Positions 43,968 to 51,497 of a stretch of 64,000 bases of DNA are shown piece after piece; within the stretch, counting starts at the first letter, position 1, and each line of letters begins with the position of its first letter. Location: NCBI GenBank assembly GCA_002021875.1, contig CP018627.1:11842001-11906000 (forward strand). The letters are read 5' to 3'. This DNA comes from Streptomyces hygroscopicus. Lineage in GTDB: Bacteria > Actinomycetota > Actinomycetes > Streptomycetales > Streptomycetaceae. The notes beneath the pieces are model-generated. The model worked only from the letters and a program-made list of their open reading frames with translations. It did not search any database and was not told where the DNA came from. A program made the translations under genes and the position numbers.

Positions 43968-45959
43968 ATGACCGGTGCTCCCACTGCATCCCGGCCTGCC
44001 AAGCGCCCCGTACCAGGGCACTACTGGAAACTCGCCACCTTGTCCGGCATGGCGTCGTATCTGGACTCCGGCCTGATCATCGCCGTTTCGGTGAGTCTCC
44101 CCATCTGGCGGGACAGCTTCGGGATGGGAGTATGGATGACCGGCGCGATCAGCGCCATCGTCACCTTCTGCATCGCCATCGGATCACTGGTCGGCGGCCG
44201 GCTCGCCGATCTGTTCGGCCGCCGCAGGGTCTACAACGCGGACATCCTCTGCTACGCGGTCGGCGTGACGGTGATGGCCTTCGCACATAACGACATCGTC
44301 CTGCTCGGCGGGTTGACCCTCGCCGGCCTCGCCGCAGGCGCCGACCTGCCGACCTCGCTGGCGGTCGTATCGGAGGCCGTGTCTGCCTGGGCGCGCGGGC
44401 GGCTCATCGCCTTCACCCAGGTCATGTGGTCCATCGGTATCGGCATCGCCGTCGCGCTCGGCTACGCGCTGTCGGGACTCGGCGAACTCGGCACCCGGAT
44501 CATCGTCGGCCATCTCGCTGTGGCTGCCATCGTCACTTGGTTCCTGCGGGCCCGGCTGCGGGTTCCCGAGGACGCCGAGGCCGATGACGAGCCACGTCCA
44601 AAAGCCGCCGCGGGCGCGTCCCGCGACTCGGCGGCGGTGCCGCAGGACACCCACCTGCGCAACCTGCTCAGTAAGTCGGTCCTCATCCCGATGGTGGCGA
44701 CCTTCTTCTTCTACGTCACGTGGGGACTGGGCGCCAACACCTTCGGCCAGTTCGGCACGTACTTCCTCGTCACCGTCAGCGGCGCCTCGCAGTCCGTCGC
44801 CACCGGCCTCGGCCTCGCGTTCCTTCCTGTCTCCCTGCTCATGGCCGTCGTCTTCGTCCGCTATGCCGACACGCCCTGGCGGGACCGGCTGTTCCTGGTC
44901 GCGGGAGTCGTGCAGATCGTGGCCTTCGCCATCCCCAGCCTCACCAGTTGTGTGTCGCTGGCAGGGATGATCGCGTACCTCGTCCTCTACCAGTTCTCCG
45001 GCCCCCTCGCCGACGAGGCGAACTACAAGGTGTGGTCCCAGATGACTCTGCCGCCCAAGACCCGCGGGACGTCGCAGGGACTCACCTACGCGCTGGCCCG
45101 GGCGGTTTTCGCCATCACGGCGTTCTTCACTCCGGCGCTCCTGGAGTACAGCGGGGGGCTGCTGCTGTGGTCGATCACCGCCTGTATGGCGATCTCCCTG
45201 CTGGTCGGCGTCTACATCGTCCGTGTCCTGGTCCCCAAGGCCGCGGCAGTCGCAGGCGCGGGCTCTCCGACCGAGGTGAGTATCGCGGTTCAGCCCGTCC
45301 CGGCATCGGACTGGGGCCGGGAGACAGCGCCCGAACACCTCCATGCAACCGCCGACAAGAAGATCGCGGTCGCACCTACACAGAAAGAAGGCAGCTCCAA
45401 TGACGCCGAAGGATTCCGCGCTCAGGACCGATGCGACCGAGCAGGACAAGGCCGTCGCCGCGGACGCGGCGGATCGGCTGGCAGCCTTGCACCGACTCCT
45501 CCCGCCTGCACCGCGCAGAGCGACACGCATCGGCCTGGTAGCGGGCGGCCTGGGCGCCTACTGGCCGCAGTTCCCGGACCTGCTCCCGCAGTTGCGAGAG
45601 TCGGCCCGTTACGTCACCGAGCGGTTCGAGGCACTGGACGCCGAGGTGACGAACGTCGGCTTCATATCGGACGCCCGCGAGGCCGAAACCGCCGCCGAGC
45701 GGCTGCGCCAAGCGGACTGCGACCTGATCGTGGTGTTCCTCACCACCTATCTGACGTCGTCGATGGTCCTGCCGATCGCGCAACGCTCGGGGAGCCCGAT
45801 CCTGGTGATCGATCTCCAGCCGACAGAGCGGATGGACCACGCGTCCTTCGACACCGGCTCATGGCTGGCCTACTGCGGACAGTGCCCCGTTCCCGAAGTG
45901 GGCAATGTCTTCCGCCGTGCGGGCATCCCGTTCCGTTCCGTGTCGGGCTGGCTCCGTGA
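43968..45959 (+). CDS. MFS sugar-type transporter with displaced stop codon
   Basis: Start ATG 43968 has TAAGGA eight bases upstream. Twelve membrane spans are recognisable up to about codon 420 (LEYSGGLLLWSITACMAISL, LLVGVYIVRVLVPK). The MFS loop 2-3 motif is GGRLADLFGRRRVYNADIL and the sugar-porter-like ASYLDSGLIIAVSVSLPIWR opens the protein. The frame then stays open to 45959, overlapping the isomerase gene by 560 bases with Arg/Pro-rich nonsense. In the neighbouring frame a TGA at 45401-45403 overlaps the isomerase ATG as ATGA, so the original end was probably there and a one-base indel after the last helix shifted it. The transporter core is intact. Likely imports the sugar or oligosaccharide for the GH106-like enzyme and isomerase. 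Confidence 0.75.
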   Translation: MTGAPTASRPAKRPVPGHYWKLATLSGMASYLDSGLIIAVSVSLPIWRDSFGMGVWMTGAISAIVTFCIAIGSLVGGRLADLFGRRRVYNADILCYAVGVTVMAFAHNDIVLLGGLTLAGLAAGADLPTSLAVVSEAVSAWARGRLIAFTQVMWSIGIGIAVALGYALSGLGELGTRIIVGHLAVAAIVTWFLRARLRVPEDAEADDEPRPKAAAGASRDSAAVPQDTHLRNLLSKSVLIPMVATFFFYVTWGLGANTFGQFGTYFLVTVSGASQSVATGLGLAFLPVSLLMAVVFVRYADTPWRDRLFLVAGVVQIVAFAIPSLTSCVSLAGMIAYLVLYQFSGPLADEANYKVWSQMTLPPKTRGTSQGLTYALARAVFAITAFFTPALLEYSGGLLLWSITACMAISLLVGVYIVRVLVPKAAAVAGAGSPTEVSIAVQPVPASDWGRETAPEHLHATADKKIAVAPTQKEGSSNDAEGFRAQDRCDRAGQGRRRGRGGSAGSLAPTPPACTAQSDTHRPGSGRPGRLLAAVPGPAPAVARVGPLRHRAVRGTGRRGDERRLHIGRPRGRNRRRAAAPSGLRPDRGVPHHLSDVVDGPADRATLGEPDPGDRSPADRADGPRVLRHRLMAGLLRTVPRSRSGQCLPPCGHPVPFRVGLAP

Positions 45960-46908
45960 CCCCAACGCCTGGCGCCGCATCGAGCAGTGGGTCGCAGCGG
46001 CGAAGGTCCGAGCGGCGCTGCGGCACGCGCGCCACGGCCTGATGGGCCACCTGTACCCCGGGATGCTCGATGTCTCGACGGATATGACGCTGCTGTCCGC
46101 GCAGTTCGGCTCGCATGTCGAGGTTCTCGAGTTCGACGATCTACGGGTCCGGGTCGCCGATGTCACGGACGCGGAAGCCGAGGAGCGCATGGGCCTGGCC
46201 CGGGAGATCTTCACCCTCGACGACTCCGTGGTAACGGAGGACTTCGCCTGGGCGGCCAGGGTCTCCGTCGCACTCGACCGACTGGCCGAGGACTTCGGGC
46301 TGACCACGCTCGCCTACTACCACCGCGGACTCGGCGGCGAGCAGCACGAACGACTCGGCGCCGGAATGATCCTGGGGGCATCGCTGCTGACTGCACGCGG
46401 CATTCCGGCCGCCGGCGAATTCGAGCTGCGCACATCGGTCGCGCAGATGGTGTCGGAGAGCCTGGGCGCGGGAGGCTCGTTCACCGAGATCCAGGCGCTC
46501 AACTTCACCGACGGCGTGGTCGAAATGGGACACGATGGCCCCGGGCATCTGGCAGTGAGCGCACGGGACCCGCTGCTGCGGGGACTGGGTGTCTACCACG
46601 GCAAGCGCGGATGGGGCGTCTCGGTGGAGTTCGACGTCAAACACGGCCCGGTCACCGCTTTCGGTATCGGTCAGGACCAGGACGGCACCTTGGTGTTCAT
46701 CGCTTCGGAGGGGGAGACCGTACCCGGACCCCTGCTGGAGATCGGCAACACCACCAGTCGGGTCGACTTCGGCCGGGACCCCGGCGAATGGGTGGACGCC
46801 TGGAGCGAGACAGGCATCGGCCACCACTGGGCCCTGTCCACGGGCCACCGAGCTGCCGACTACAAGGCGGCCGCCCACCTGATGGGGGTGCCCTTCCGGC
46901 AAGTGTGA
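45400..46908 (+). CDS. L-fucose/L-arabinose-isomerase-family protein
   Basis: 502 residues from ATG 45400 (GAAGG eight bases upstream; the frame opens earlier but without a site). It shows the FucI/AraI-like N-terminal fold (RIGLVAGGLGAYWPQFPDLL, CDLIVVFLTTYLTSSMVLPI) and the C-terminal barrel with candidate metal ligands (LAYYHRGLGGEQHERLGAGM, GAGGSFTEIQALNFTDGVVE, and MGHDGPGHLAVSARDPLLRG with an E...H pair). The family interconverts aldoses and ketoses. In this locus it would act on a deoxy sugar or pentose released by the GH106-like enzyme. Its stop overlaps the GTG of the broken AraC gene (GTGTGA). Confidence 0.82.
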   Translation: MTPKDSALRTDATEQDKAVAADAADRLAALHRLLPPAPRRATRIGLVAGGLGAYWPQFPDLLPQLRESARYVTERFEALDAEVTNVGFISDAREAETAAERLRQADCDLIVVFLTTYLTSSMVLPIAQRSGSPILVIDLQPTERMDHASFDTGSWLAYCGQCPVPEVGNVFRRAGIPFRSVSGWLRDPNAWRRIEQWVAAAKVRAALRHARHGLMGHLYPGMLDVSTDMTLLSAQFGSHVEVLEFDDLRVRVADVTDAEAEERMGLAREIFTLDDSVVTEDFAWAARVSVALDRLAEDFGLTTLAYYHRGLGGEQHERLGAGMILGASLLTARGIPAAGEFELRTSVAQMVSESLGAGGSFTEIQALNFTDGVVEMGHDGPGHLAVSARDPLLRGLGVYHGKRGWGVSVEFDVKHGPVTAFGIGQDQDGTLVFIASEGETVPGPLLEIGNTTSRVDFGRDPGEWVDAWSETGIGHHWALSTGHRAADYKAAAHLMGVPFRQV

Positions 46909-47674
46909 CTCGGACAGCGCAAGAGCTGCACCGTCGGCTGCATGGCAGCGTGGCCTGCGACCCGGAACCGGTCGGCCTCGGTCTGCACCGGATGATGCCG
47001 CGTGAGCTGGACTTCGCCGCCTGGCGGCTCGGCGTGTACGAAGTGCTGGACAGTGCGCCGCTGTGACGGAGGCGCGGTGCCTACAACCCGGATCGCGGTG
47101 CGGTCAGGCATGAGCTGGACCGCCTTGTGCGAGGAGTGGACTTCTCGCACAAGGCCGGGCAGGGATACGTCGACTTGCCCCCGCGCCTGGTGCACCTGGA
47201 CGACCTGCCCGAGGTCCGCCGCCACCTCGACGGCCTCGCGCGCCTCAGGCGCCGCCCCGGCCCGGACGCCTCCGCGCGAACCACCGCTGCACTGGCGGCG
47301 TTGCTGCTGGAGATCCACGCCCAGGCCGCCCGAGCCGCCGGCGACTTGCCTGCGCTGATGGACCGGCGCGTCCACGACGTAGTGGAGTGGTTGACTCGCC
47401 ACCCGGCCCGCCGCCTGGACGTGCACGCAGCCGCCGCGTCTGCCGAACTGTCGGCGGATCAGTTCTCCCGCCTCTTCCGACGCGAGACCGGTCAGTCCCT
47501 CCGCGCCTACCAGATCGCAGTCCGGATCGACCGAGCCCGCGAGCTTCTCGCCGAAAGCGGCATGACGGTAAGTCAGGTGGCCAGGGTCCTCGGCTATGCC
47601 GATCACCGCCTGTTCGCCCGCCAGTTCAAGGACCATACCGGCACCGCCCCGGCGTCTGGAGGCGCTCCGCGTGA
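46905..47674 (+). pseudogene. AraC-family transcriptional regulator, nonsense plus frameshift
   Basis: GTG 46905 overlaps the isomerase stop. The first 53 codons (LHGSVACDPEPVGLGLHRMM, LDFAAWRLGVYEVLDSAPL) end in TGA 47064-47066. The same frame resumes as YNPDRGAVRHELDRLVRG, YVDLPPRLVHLDDLPEVR and the two AraC helix-turn-helices (AASAELSADQFSRLFRRETG, TVSQVARVLGYADHRLFARQ). Near 47650 one base is missing: GTAPGVWRRSA followed by TGA (47672-47674) would be the natural end. Without the base the frame reads on into the next gene, so a long open frame from 47127 to 48569 is an artefact, not a fusion protein. Confidence 0.78.
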
Positions 47675-47756
47675 ACGGACTCCAGACCGGTCCAGTGCCC
47701 GCAATCCACGACTCGCGCCCTCCCCGGCCGGCTTCGCCTGGGCCTACCGTCGGCCC

Positions 47757-48569
47757 ATGACCTACATCGTTCCGGCCGACTTGTATCGCGCCGACCGCCT
47801 CGCTCCGCTGCTGGACTCGATCAACGAGATCGGGGCCGCGGAGACCGACGCCTACCGCAGTCTCGGTTTCCTGGCCGTGCGCAGCCTCCTCACCGACCGT
47901 GACGTGCGGGGAGTCCTGGACGGCCTCGCCGTCGTCGCCCGCCCACCGTCCCCCGCAAGCGTGGACTTCGAGGAGTGGGCGCGCCCGGAGGAACGGGACC
48001 GCGACGAGCTGCTGGACGGCGTGCGCAAGCTCCAGCATTTCTGCGTCCACGAGCCGCGCCTGGCCGAACTCGCCCGCCATCCCGCGATTCTGGCCACCGT
48101 CGCCCGATTCCTGGACGCCGAGCCCGTCCTCATCCAGGACATGGCCCTGCTCAAGCCGCCGGGCAGGGGACGGGAGAAGCCCTGGCACCAGGACAAGGCC
48201 TTCTTCGACATCCCGCTGGGAGCCCCCGTCGTGGGCGTGTGGATCGCCCTGGACGAGGCCACGATCGACAACGGCTGCATGCATATCCTGCCCGGCACCC
48301 ATACCGAAGGCCCGGTAGTCCACTTCGTCCGCCGCGACTTCCAGATCTGCGACACCCAAGTCCAGACCCACCGCGACACCGCCGTCCCGCTGCCACCCGG
48401 CGGCGCCCTGTTCCTCGACGGCCTGCTGCACCACGGCACCCCGCCCAACCTGACGGACACCCGCCGCCGCGCCGTGCAGATGCACTACGTGCCCGCCGGA
48501 ACCATGCGGACTCCGCAGGAGGACCGGCTGGAGGTCTTCGGTGCGGACGGCAAGGACGCCACCTGCTGA
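47757..48569 (+). CDS. Phytanoyl-CoA dioxygenase (PhyH) family protein
   Basis: 270 residues from ATG 47757, an Fe(II)/2-oxoglutarate-dependent double-stranded beta-helix. The iron ligands are visible as HxD in EKPWHQDKAFFDIPLGAPVV and the distal His in ALFLDGLLHHGTPPNLTDT, with the 2-oxoglutarate Arg in TRRRAVQMHYVPAG. GVWIALDEATIDNGCMHILP is the usual core strand. Members hydroxylate lipids, amino acids or small metabolites. In sugar loci such genes may modify sugar derivatives; here function is open. It was probably co-transcribed with the broken AraC gene. Confidence 0.85.
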   Translation: MTYIVPADLYRADRLAPLLDSINEIGAAETDAYRSLGFLAVRSLLTDRDVRGVLDGLAVVARPPSPASVDFEEWARPEERDRDELLDGVRKLQHFCVHEPRLAELARHPAILATVARFLDAEPVLIQDMALLKPPGRGREKPWHQDKAFFDIPLGAPVVGVWIALDEATIDNGCMHILPGTHTEGPVVHFVRRDFQICDTQVQTHRDTAVPLPPGGALFLDGLLHHGTPPNLTDTRRRAVQMHYVPAGTMRTPQEDRLEVFGADGKDATC

Positions 48570-48610
48570 GCCACGTGACACGGCGTCCGATGTTCCACCG
48601 ACGGCTGCCG

Positions 48611-49215
48611 TCGAGGTCGCAAATGCCCAGGTGCTGATGCTGGACGGCTGGCGCAAGTCGATCCAGATGATGGCGGAGCGCCTGCCGCACGGGAACATGC
48701 GGGCCCTGCAGCAGTTCGTCAACGAGTCGCCGTGGTACTGACCGCCGGTGCGCAGCCGGTTCGCCCAGTGTCTGCGCGAGGTGTTCCGGCCGCAGGTGTG
48801 GCGGTCGACGACGTGTCGTTTCCCAACTGCGGCAAGGAGTCGGTCGCGATGGCCCGGCAGTGCTGCGTAGCGCTGGGCAAATGGGCCCACTGCCAGGTCG
48901 CAACTGGCTGCCGTCCGGGCCGGTGATCGTGGTCGACGTCGGCCACGGCCGCAGTGTGTCCTTCTGGCTCGCGCTGAAGGAACGTGACTGGTCCTACGTG
49001 CTGGCAGTCGATCCCAAGGAGATCGTCCAACCGGAAGCGGCCGAGCCGTCCTCTCGCTTCGCCGTGCTCCAGGCGCGGCCGGCGGGCAAGATCGCCCGCC
49101 ACACCGCCCAGGAACAGGCGGCGGACGGGGCCGGTGGGACGATGCGCTGGCGCGTCGACCACGACCACCGCGAACTCAAACGCGGCCCGAGTTTGGACTA
49201 CTTCGACGTCCGCAC
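48611..49215 (+). pseudogene. IS701-family transposase, deleted and frameshifted
   Basis: Pieces in order are MLDGWRKSIQMMAERLPHGN and MRALQQFVNESPWY, VAVDDVSFPNCGKESVAMAR with the first catalytic Asp region, CCVALGKWAHCQVA, VIVVDVGHGRSVSFWLALKE (second Asp region) and MRWRVDHDHRELKRGPSLDY (Glu region). All are familiar IS701 blocks, but the spacing shows internal deletions and the frames change at least twice. Confidence 0.75.
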
Positions 49216-49431
49216 GTTGCTGACTCGGGGTGATTCAGTCCGGCAACTGCCCAGCTCTCCGCCCCGTTCAGGGTCGGCGTCCAGCGTGGAGGTGTACGTG
49301 GTAGGCGTTGGCTGCCAGCCAGGCCTGGATCATGACCCGAGGCCCTGACTTGATATGGCACAGGGAACGCGCCGCGCCTCCGGCGGTCGGTGCCGTGCGG
49401 AGGTTGAGGACCAGGGTGCCCGAACTGTCAC

Positions 49432-49600
49432 TTGACTGAGTTCACCGTGGTGCCATCGACCTGGAAGTCGGCGGCACCACCGCGCTCCACCGTCGGCGGG
49501 TCGGCGTTGCGCAGGGTCAGCACCAGTTTGGCAGGCGCCGAGTTGCCGTAGCGGACACTGGCCACGTCAAGGGCGGAAACCCCGTCTGCAGGGCCGCCGG
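49432..49600 (-). pseudogene. C-terminal fragment of a secreted carbohydrate-type protein
   Basis: Minus-strand frame VSALDVASVRYGNSAPAKLV then LTLRNADPPTVERGGAADFQ and VDGTTVNSVK-stop. The alternating strand pattern resembles a C-terminal beta-sandwich of a glycosidase or carbohydrate-binding module. There is no upstream part: IS5 debris begins directly behind it. Family not identified. Confidence 0.35.
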
Positions 49601-49609
49601 ATCCTGCCA

Positions 49610-49815
49610 GTGATCTCCCGTGCGGGCGCCGTGAACATCAAGGGCTTGGGCAAGCTCCGCTACGTTATCCAGCAGACCTTCGCCCTGCTTCACCGGTTCA
49701 AGCGCCTGGCCGTGCGCTGGGAGCGACGCCCTCGAACTCCATGCTGCTCTCGCCTCGTTGGCCTACGGCCTCATCGGCTGGAGCCGACTCAAGAAGGCCG
49801 GGGATCATGATCGCG
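49610..49815 (+). pseudogene. IS5-family transposase, C-terminal scrap
   Basis: GLGKLRYVIQQTFALLHRFK and RLAVRWERR, then after a one-base shift LELHAALASLAYGLIGWSRL. This is the extreme C-terminus of an IS5-type transposase including the catalytic-Glu helix neighbourhood. It ends 40 bases before the SGNH hydrolase stop codon. Confidence 0.65.
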
Positions 49816-49853
49816 TTACGAACTCATAGCGCAGGCCAACGCCGAAACCTTGC

Positions 49854-51017
49854 TCAATGCCGCGCAGTCAAGTAGTTCTGAATTGATGTCGCCAGATTAA
49901 TGGAAATCTTATCGTGGGCGGCGATCGTTGGATGCGTACCATCGGTTGTCTCTGTTGTAACATCAATCCAGCCGGACGTGTCAATGTGCATTACCTTCGC
50001 GTCCCCAGCGGCATTTCTTGCGCTTACCGTTTCAGATATCTCTTTTCCGTGAGCGCCATTAAATGGCGACATTGCAAAAATCACTGCATCAGGATAGTGT
50101 ATTCTCGAATTTTCAAGGAATGTCATATATGCAGGCTTGAAATTCGGCGCCTTTGCCCCGGTTGAAGGATCGTTCGTTCCAAGATTTATCACGAGATAGT
50201 CAGGTACATATTTTGACGTATCCCATTCTGGCACACCTGATTCACCTGGGACGTATTCCGATAGCTTGGAGTAGCGGTTCACCATTCCTGTCGTGTCTGG
50301 CCCGCCGGACCCCGCCGCCATCGCTATCCCGCCAAATGCAACGGTATTATGTGAAAAGTTTAGCAGTTCAGGCGTTTTGAAGCTGAATGAATTCCCGAGC
50401 GAATTGGTCAATCCTGGGCCAATGTATCCTACCGAAATGGAATCTCCTATGAATTCTATTGTCGGCCTTTTGGTGCAAGGCTTTGTGCTTGCGCCACGAT
50501 CAACCTGAAAATACTTCATTTTTGGGAAGGATTGCTGGTACTCCGAGTAAATTCTCACCGAGTGCATCCCCCCTTTGGGGCCTGATGCAATTGTCAACGT
50601 ATCTTTCGCGTGGATATTTCGCTGGAATGCGCATCCATCTACGCTGTAGAGAAGCCTGCAAGCATCTTCGAGTGCGACGGAAAGGGATGTTCCGGTGAAG
50701 TCAAATTCAAGACCGCTTTCGTAGTACCCATGAACGTATCCGTTCGCTTGTTCCTTCCAGCGGCCCCGATACTGGATATTTTTATCACTCATCGGAATCA
50801 AACCCTTAGCGTATGACACGGAACCATCTGCGTGGTAAGTCGGTTGCGTGTCAAGCGTTGCTGCTGAGGTGATGTCGCTGGGGCGCCCCGCTGCGACTGC
50901 GAAGTTGGGCGCACCCAGAACAATCCCGCCCGCTGCCATTGGTGTCGCTTTAAGCAGCGCCCTCCGGCTGATCCCGCTGACGCCTCTCTCTTCGAGCTCA
51001 TAATCCCGTTCAGGCAT
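49854..51017 (-). CDS. Secreted SGNH-type esterase (CE2-like), lower-GC gene
   Basis: 387 residues from ATG 51017, with a Tat signal (GISRRALLKATPMAAGGIVL) and cleavage near AVAAG. An N-terminal beta-sandwich (IQYRGRWKEQANGYVHGYYE, ALEDACRLLYSVDG) precedes the SGNH core: block I IEFIGDSISVGYIG (Ser), NTVAFGGIAMAAGSGG (Gly), block III YLVINLGTNDPSTG (Asn), block V TDGTHPTIAAHDKI (Asp-His). The arrangement is that of CE2-type acetyl esterases that deacetylate plant polysaccharides outside the cell. Base composition is clearly lower in GC than the surroundings and codons such as ATT, AAT and TCA are frequent, a sign of recent transfer. IS5 scraps lie on both sides. Confidence 0.85.
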   Translation of the reverse strand: MPERDYELEERGVSGISRRALLKATPMAAGGIVLGAPNFAVAAGRPSDITSAATLDTQPTYHADGSVSYAKGLIPMSDKNIQYRGRWKEQANGYVHGYYESGLEFDFTGTSLSVALEDACRLLYSVDGCAFQRNIHAKDTLTIASGPKGGMHSVRIYSEYQQSFPKMKYFQVDRGASTKPCTKRPTIEFIGDSISVGYIGPGLTNSLGNSFSFKTPELLNFSHNTVAFGGIAMAAGSGGPDTTGMVNRYSKLSEYVPGESGVPEWDTSKYVPDYLVINLGTNDPSTGAKAPNFKPAYMTFLENSRIHYPDAVIFAMSPFNGAHGKEISETVSARNAAGDAKVMHIDTSGWIDVTTETTDGTHPTIAAHDKISINLATSIQNYLTARH

Positions 51018-51194
51018 ACCGCCGTCTCCTTTGATGCGTTTTAGCTGGACAGTGATCTGGTCAGAGGTCCGTCATCGATCTCACCAAGCCCGCGGACTAT
51101 GAGATCGTATAAAGAATCTTGTTGAGGTGCCTTGGTCGGGCGTGTCCGATATGATGATTCGACCGCTCGCGTCGTGTGACGACTCGGCCGTGGA

Positions 51195-51300
51195 TCGTGG
51201 ACAATGACTTGTGGACACGGATCGAACCAATGCTGCCGCCTGGCCCGAGCGGCCACCGAGGCCGAAGCCGGTGGCCGCTCGGGAGTGGCACGTCTTCGAC
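51195..51300 (+). pseudogene. IS5-family transposase, N-terminal scrap
   Basis: IVDNDLWTRIEPMLPPGPSG resembles the opening of IS5 transposases (DELWxxIEPLLPP). The similarity fades within 35 codons. Its orientation matches the C-terminal scrap at 49610, so these may be parts of two copies that once bracketed the esterase gene. Confidence 0.4.
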
Positions 51301-51497
51301 CGGCGCTGCTTCTCGGAAGGGTCTGTGACCGAGCTCTTCAAGAGGCCCCCGACCGCCAGCAGCGAATCCCCGGCCAAGCACAACCGATCAACTCAGCCCA
51401 TGGCTGCACCACTTCACGGGAAACCATCAATGTCCTGCCGACCAACTCCGCCCGCCTCTGCGTAGTGGCTGGTCAGGTCAGCGGGCCGTAGTCGCCG

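Noticed and set aside
45400..45959. Genuine overlapping coding of MFS C-terminus and isomerase
   Set aside because: The overlap part of the MFS frame is Arg/Pro-rich without family similarity, and an ATGA end exists in the neighbouring frame.
47127..48569. AraC-dioxygenase fusion protein
   Set aside because: The natural AraC end (GTAPGVWRRSA then TGA) is one base away in the adjacent frame, so the fusion arises from a one-base loss.
51041..51480. Short plus- and minus-strand frames between esterase and GH99-like gene
   Set aside because: Only the first 35 codons at 51195 resemble an IS5 N-terminus; the rest shows no protein features.
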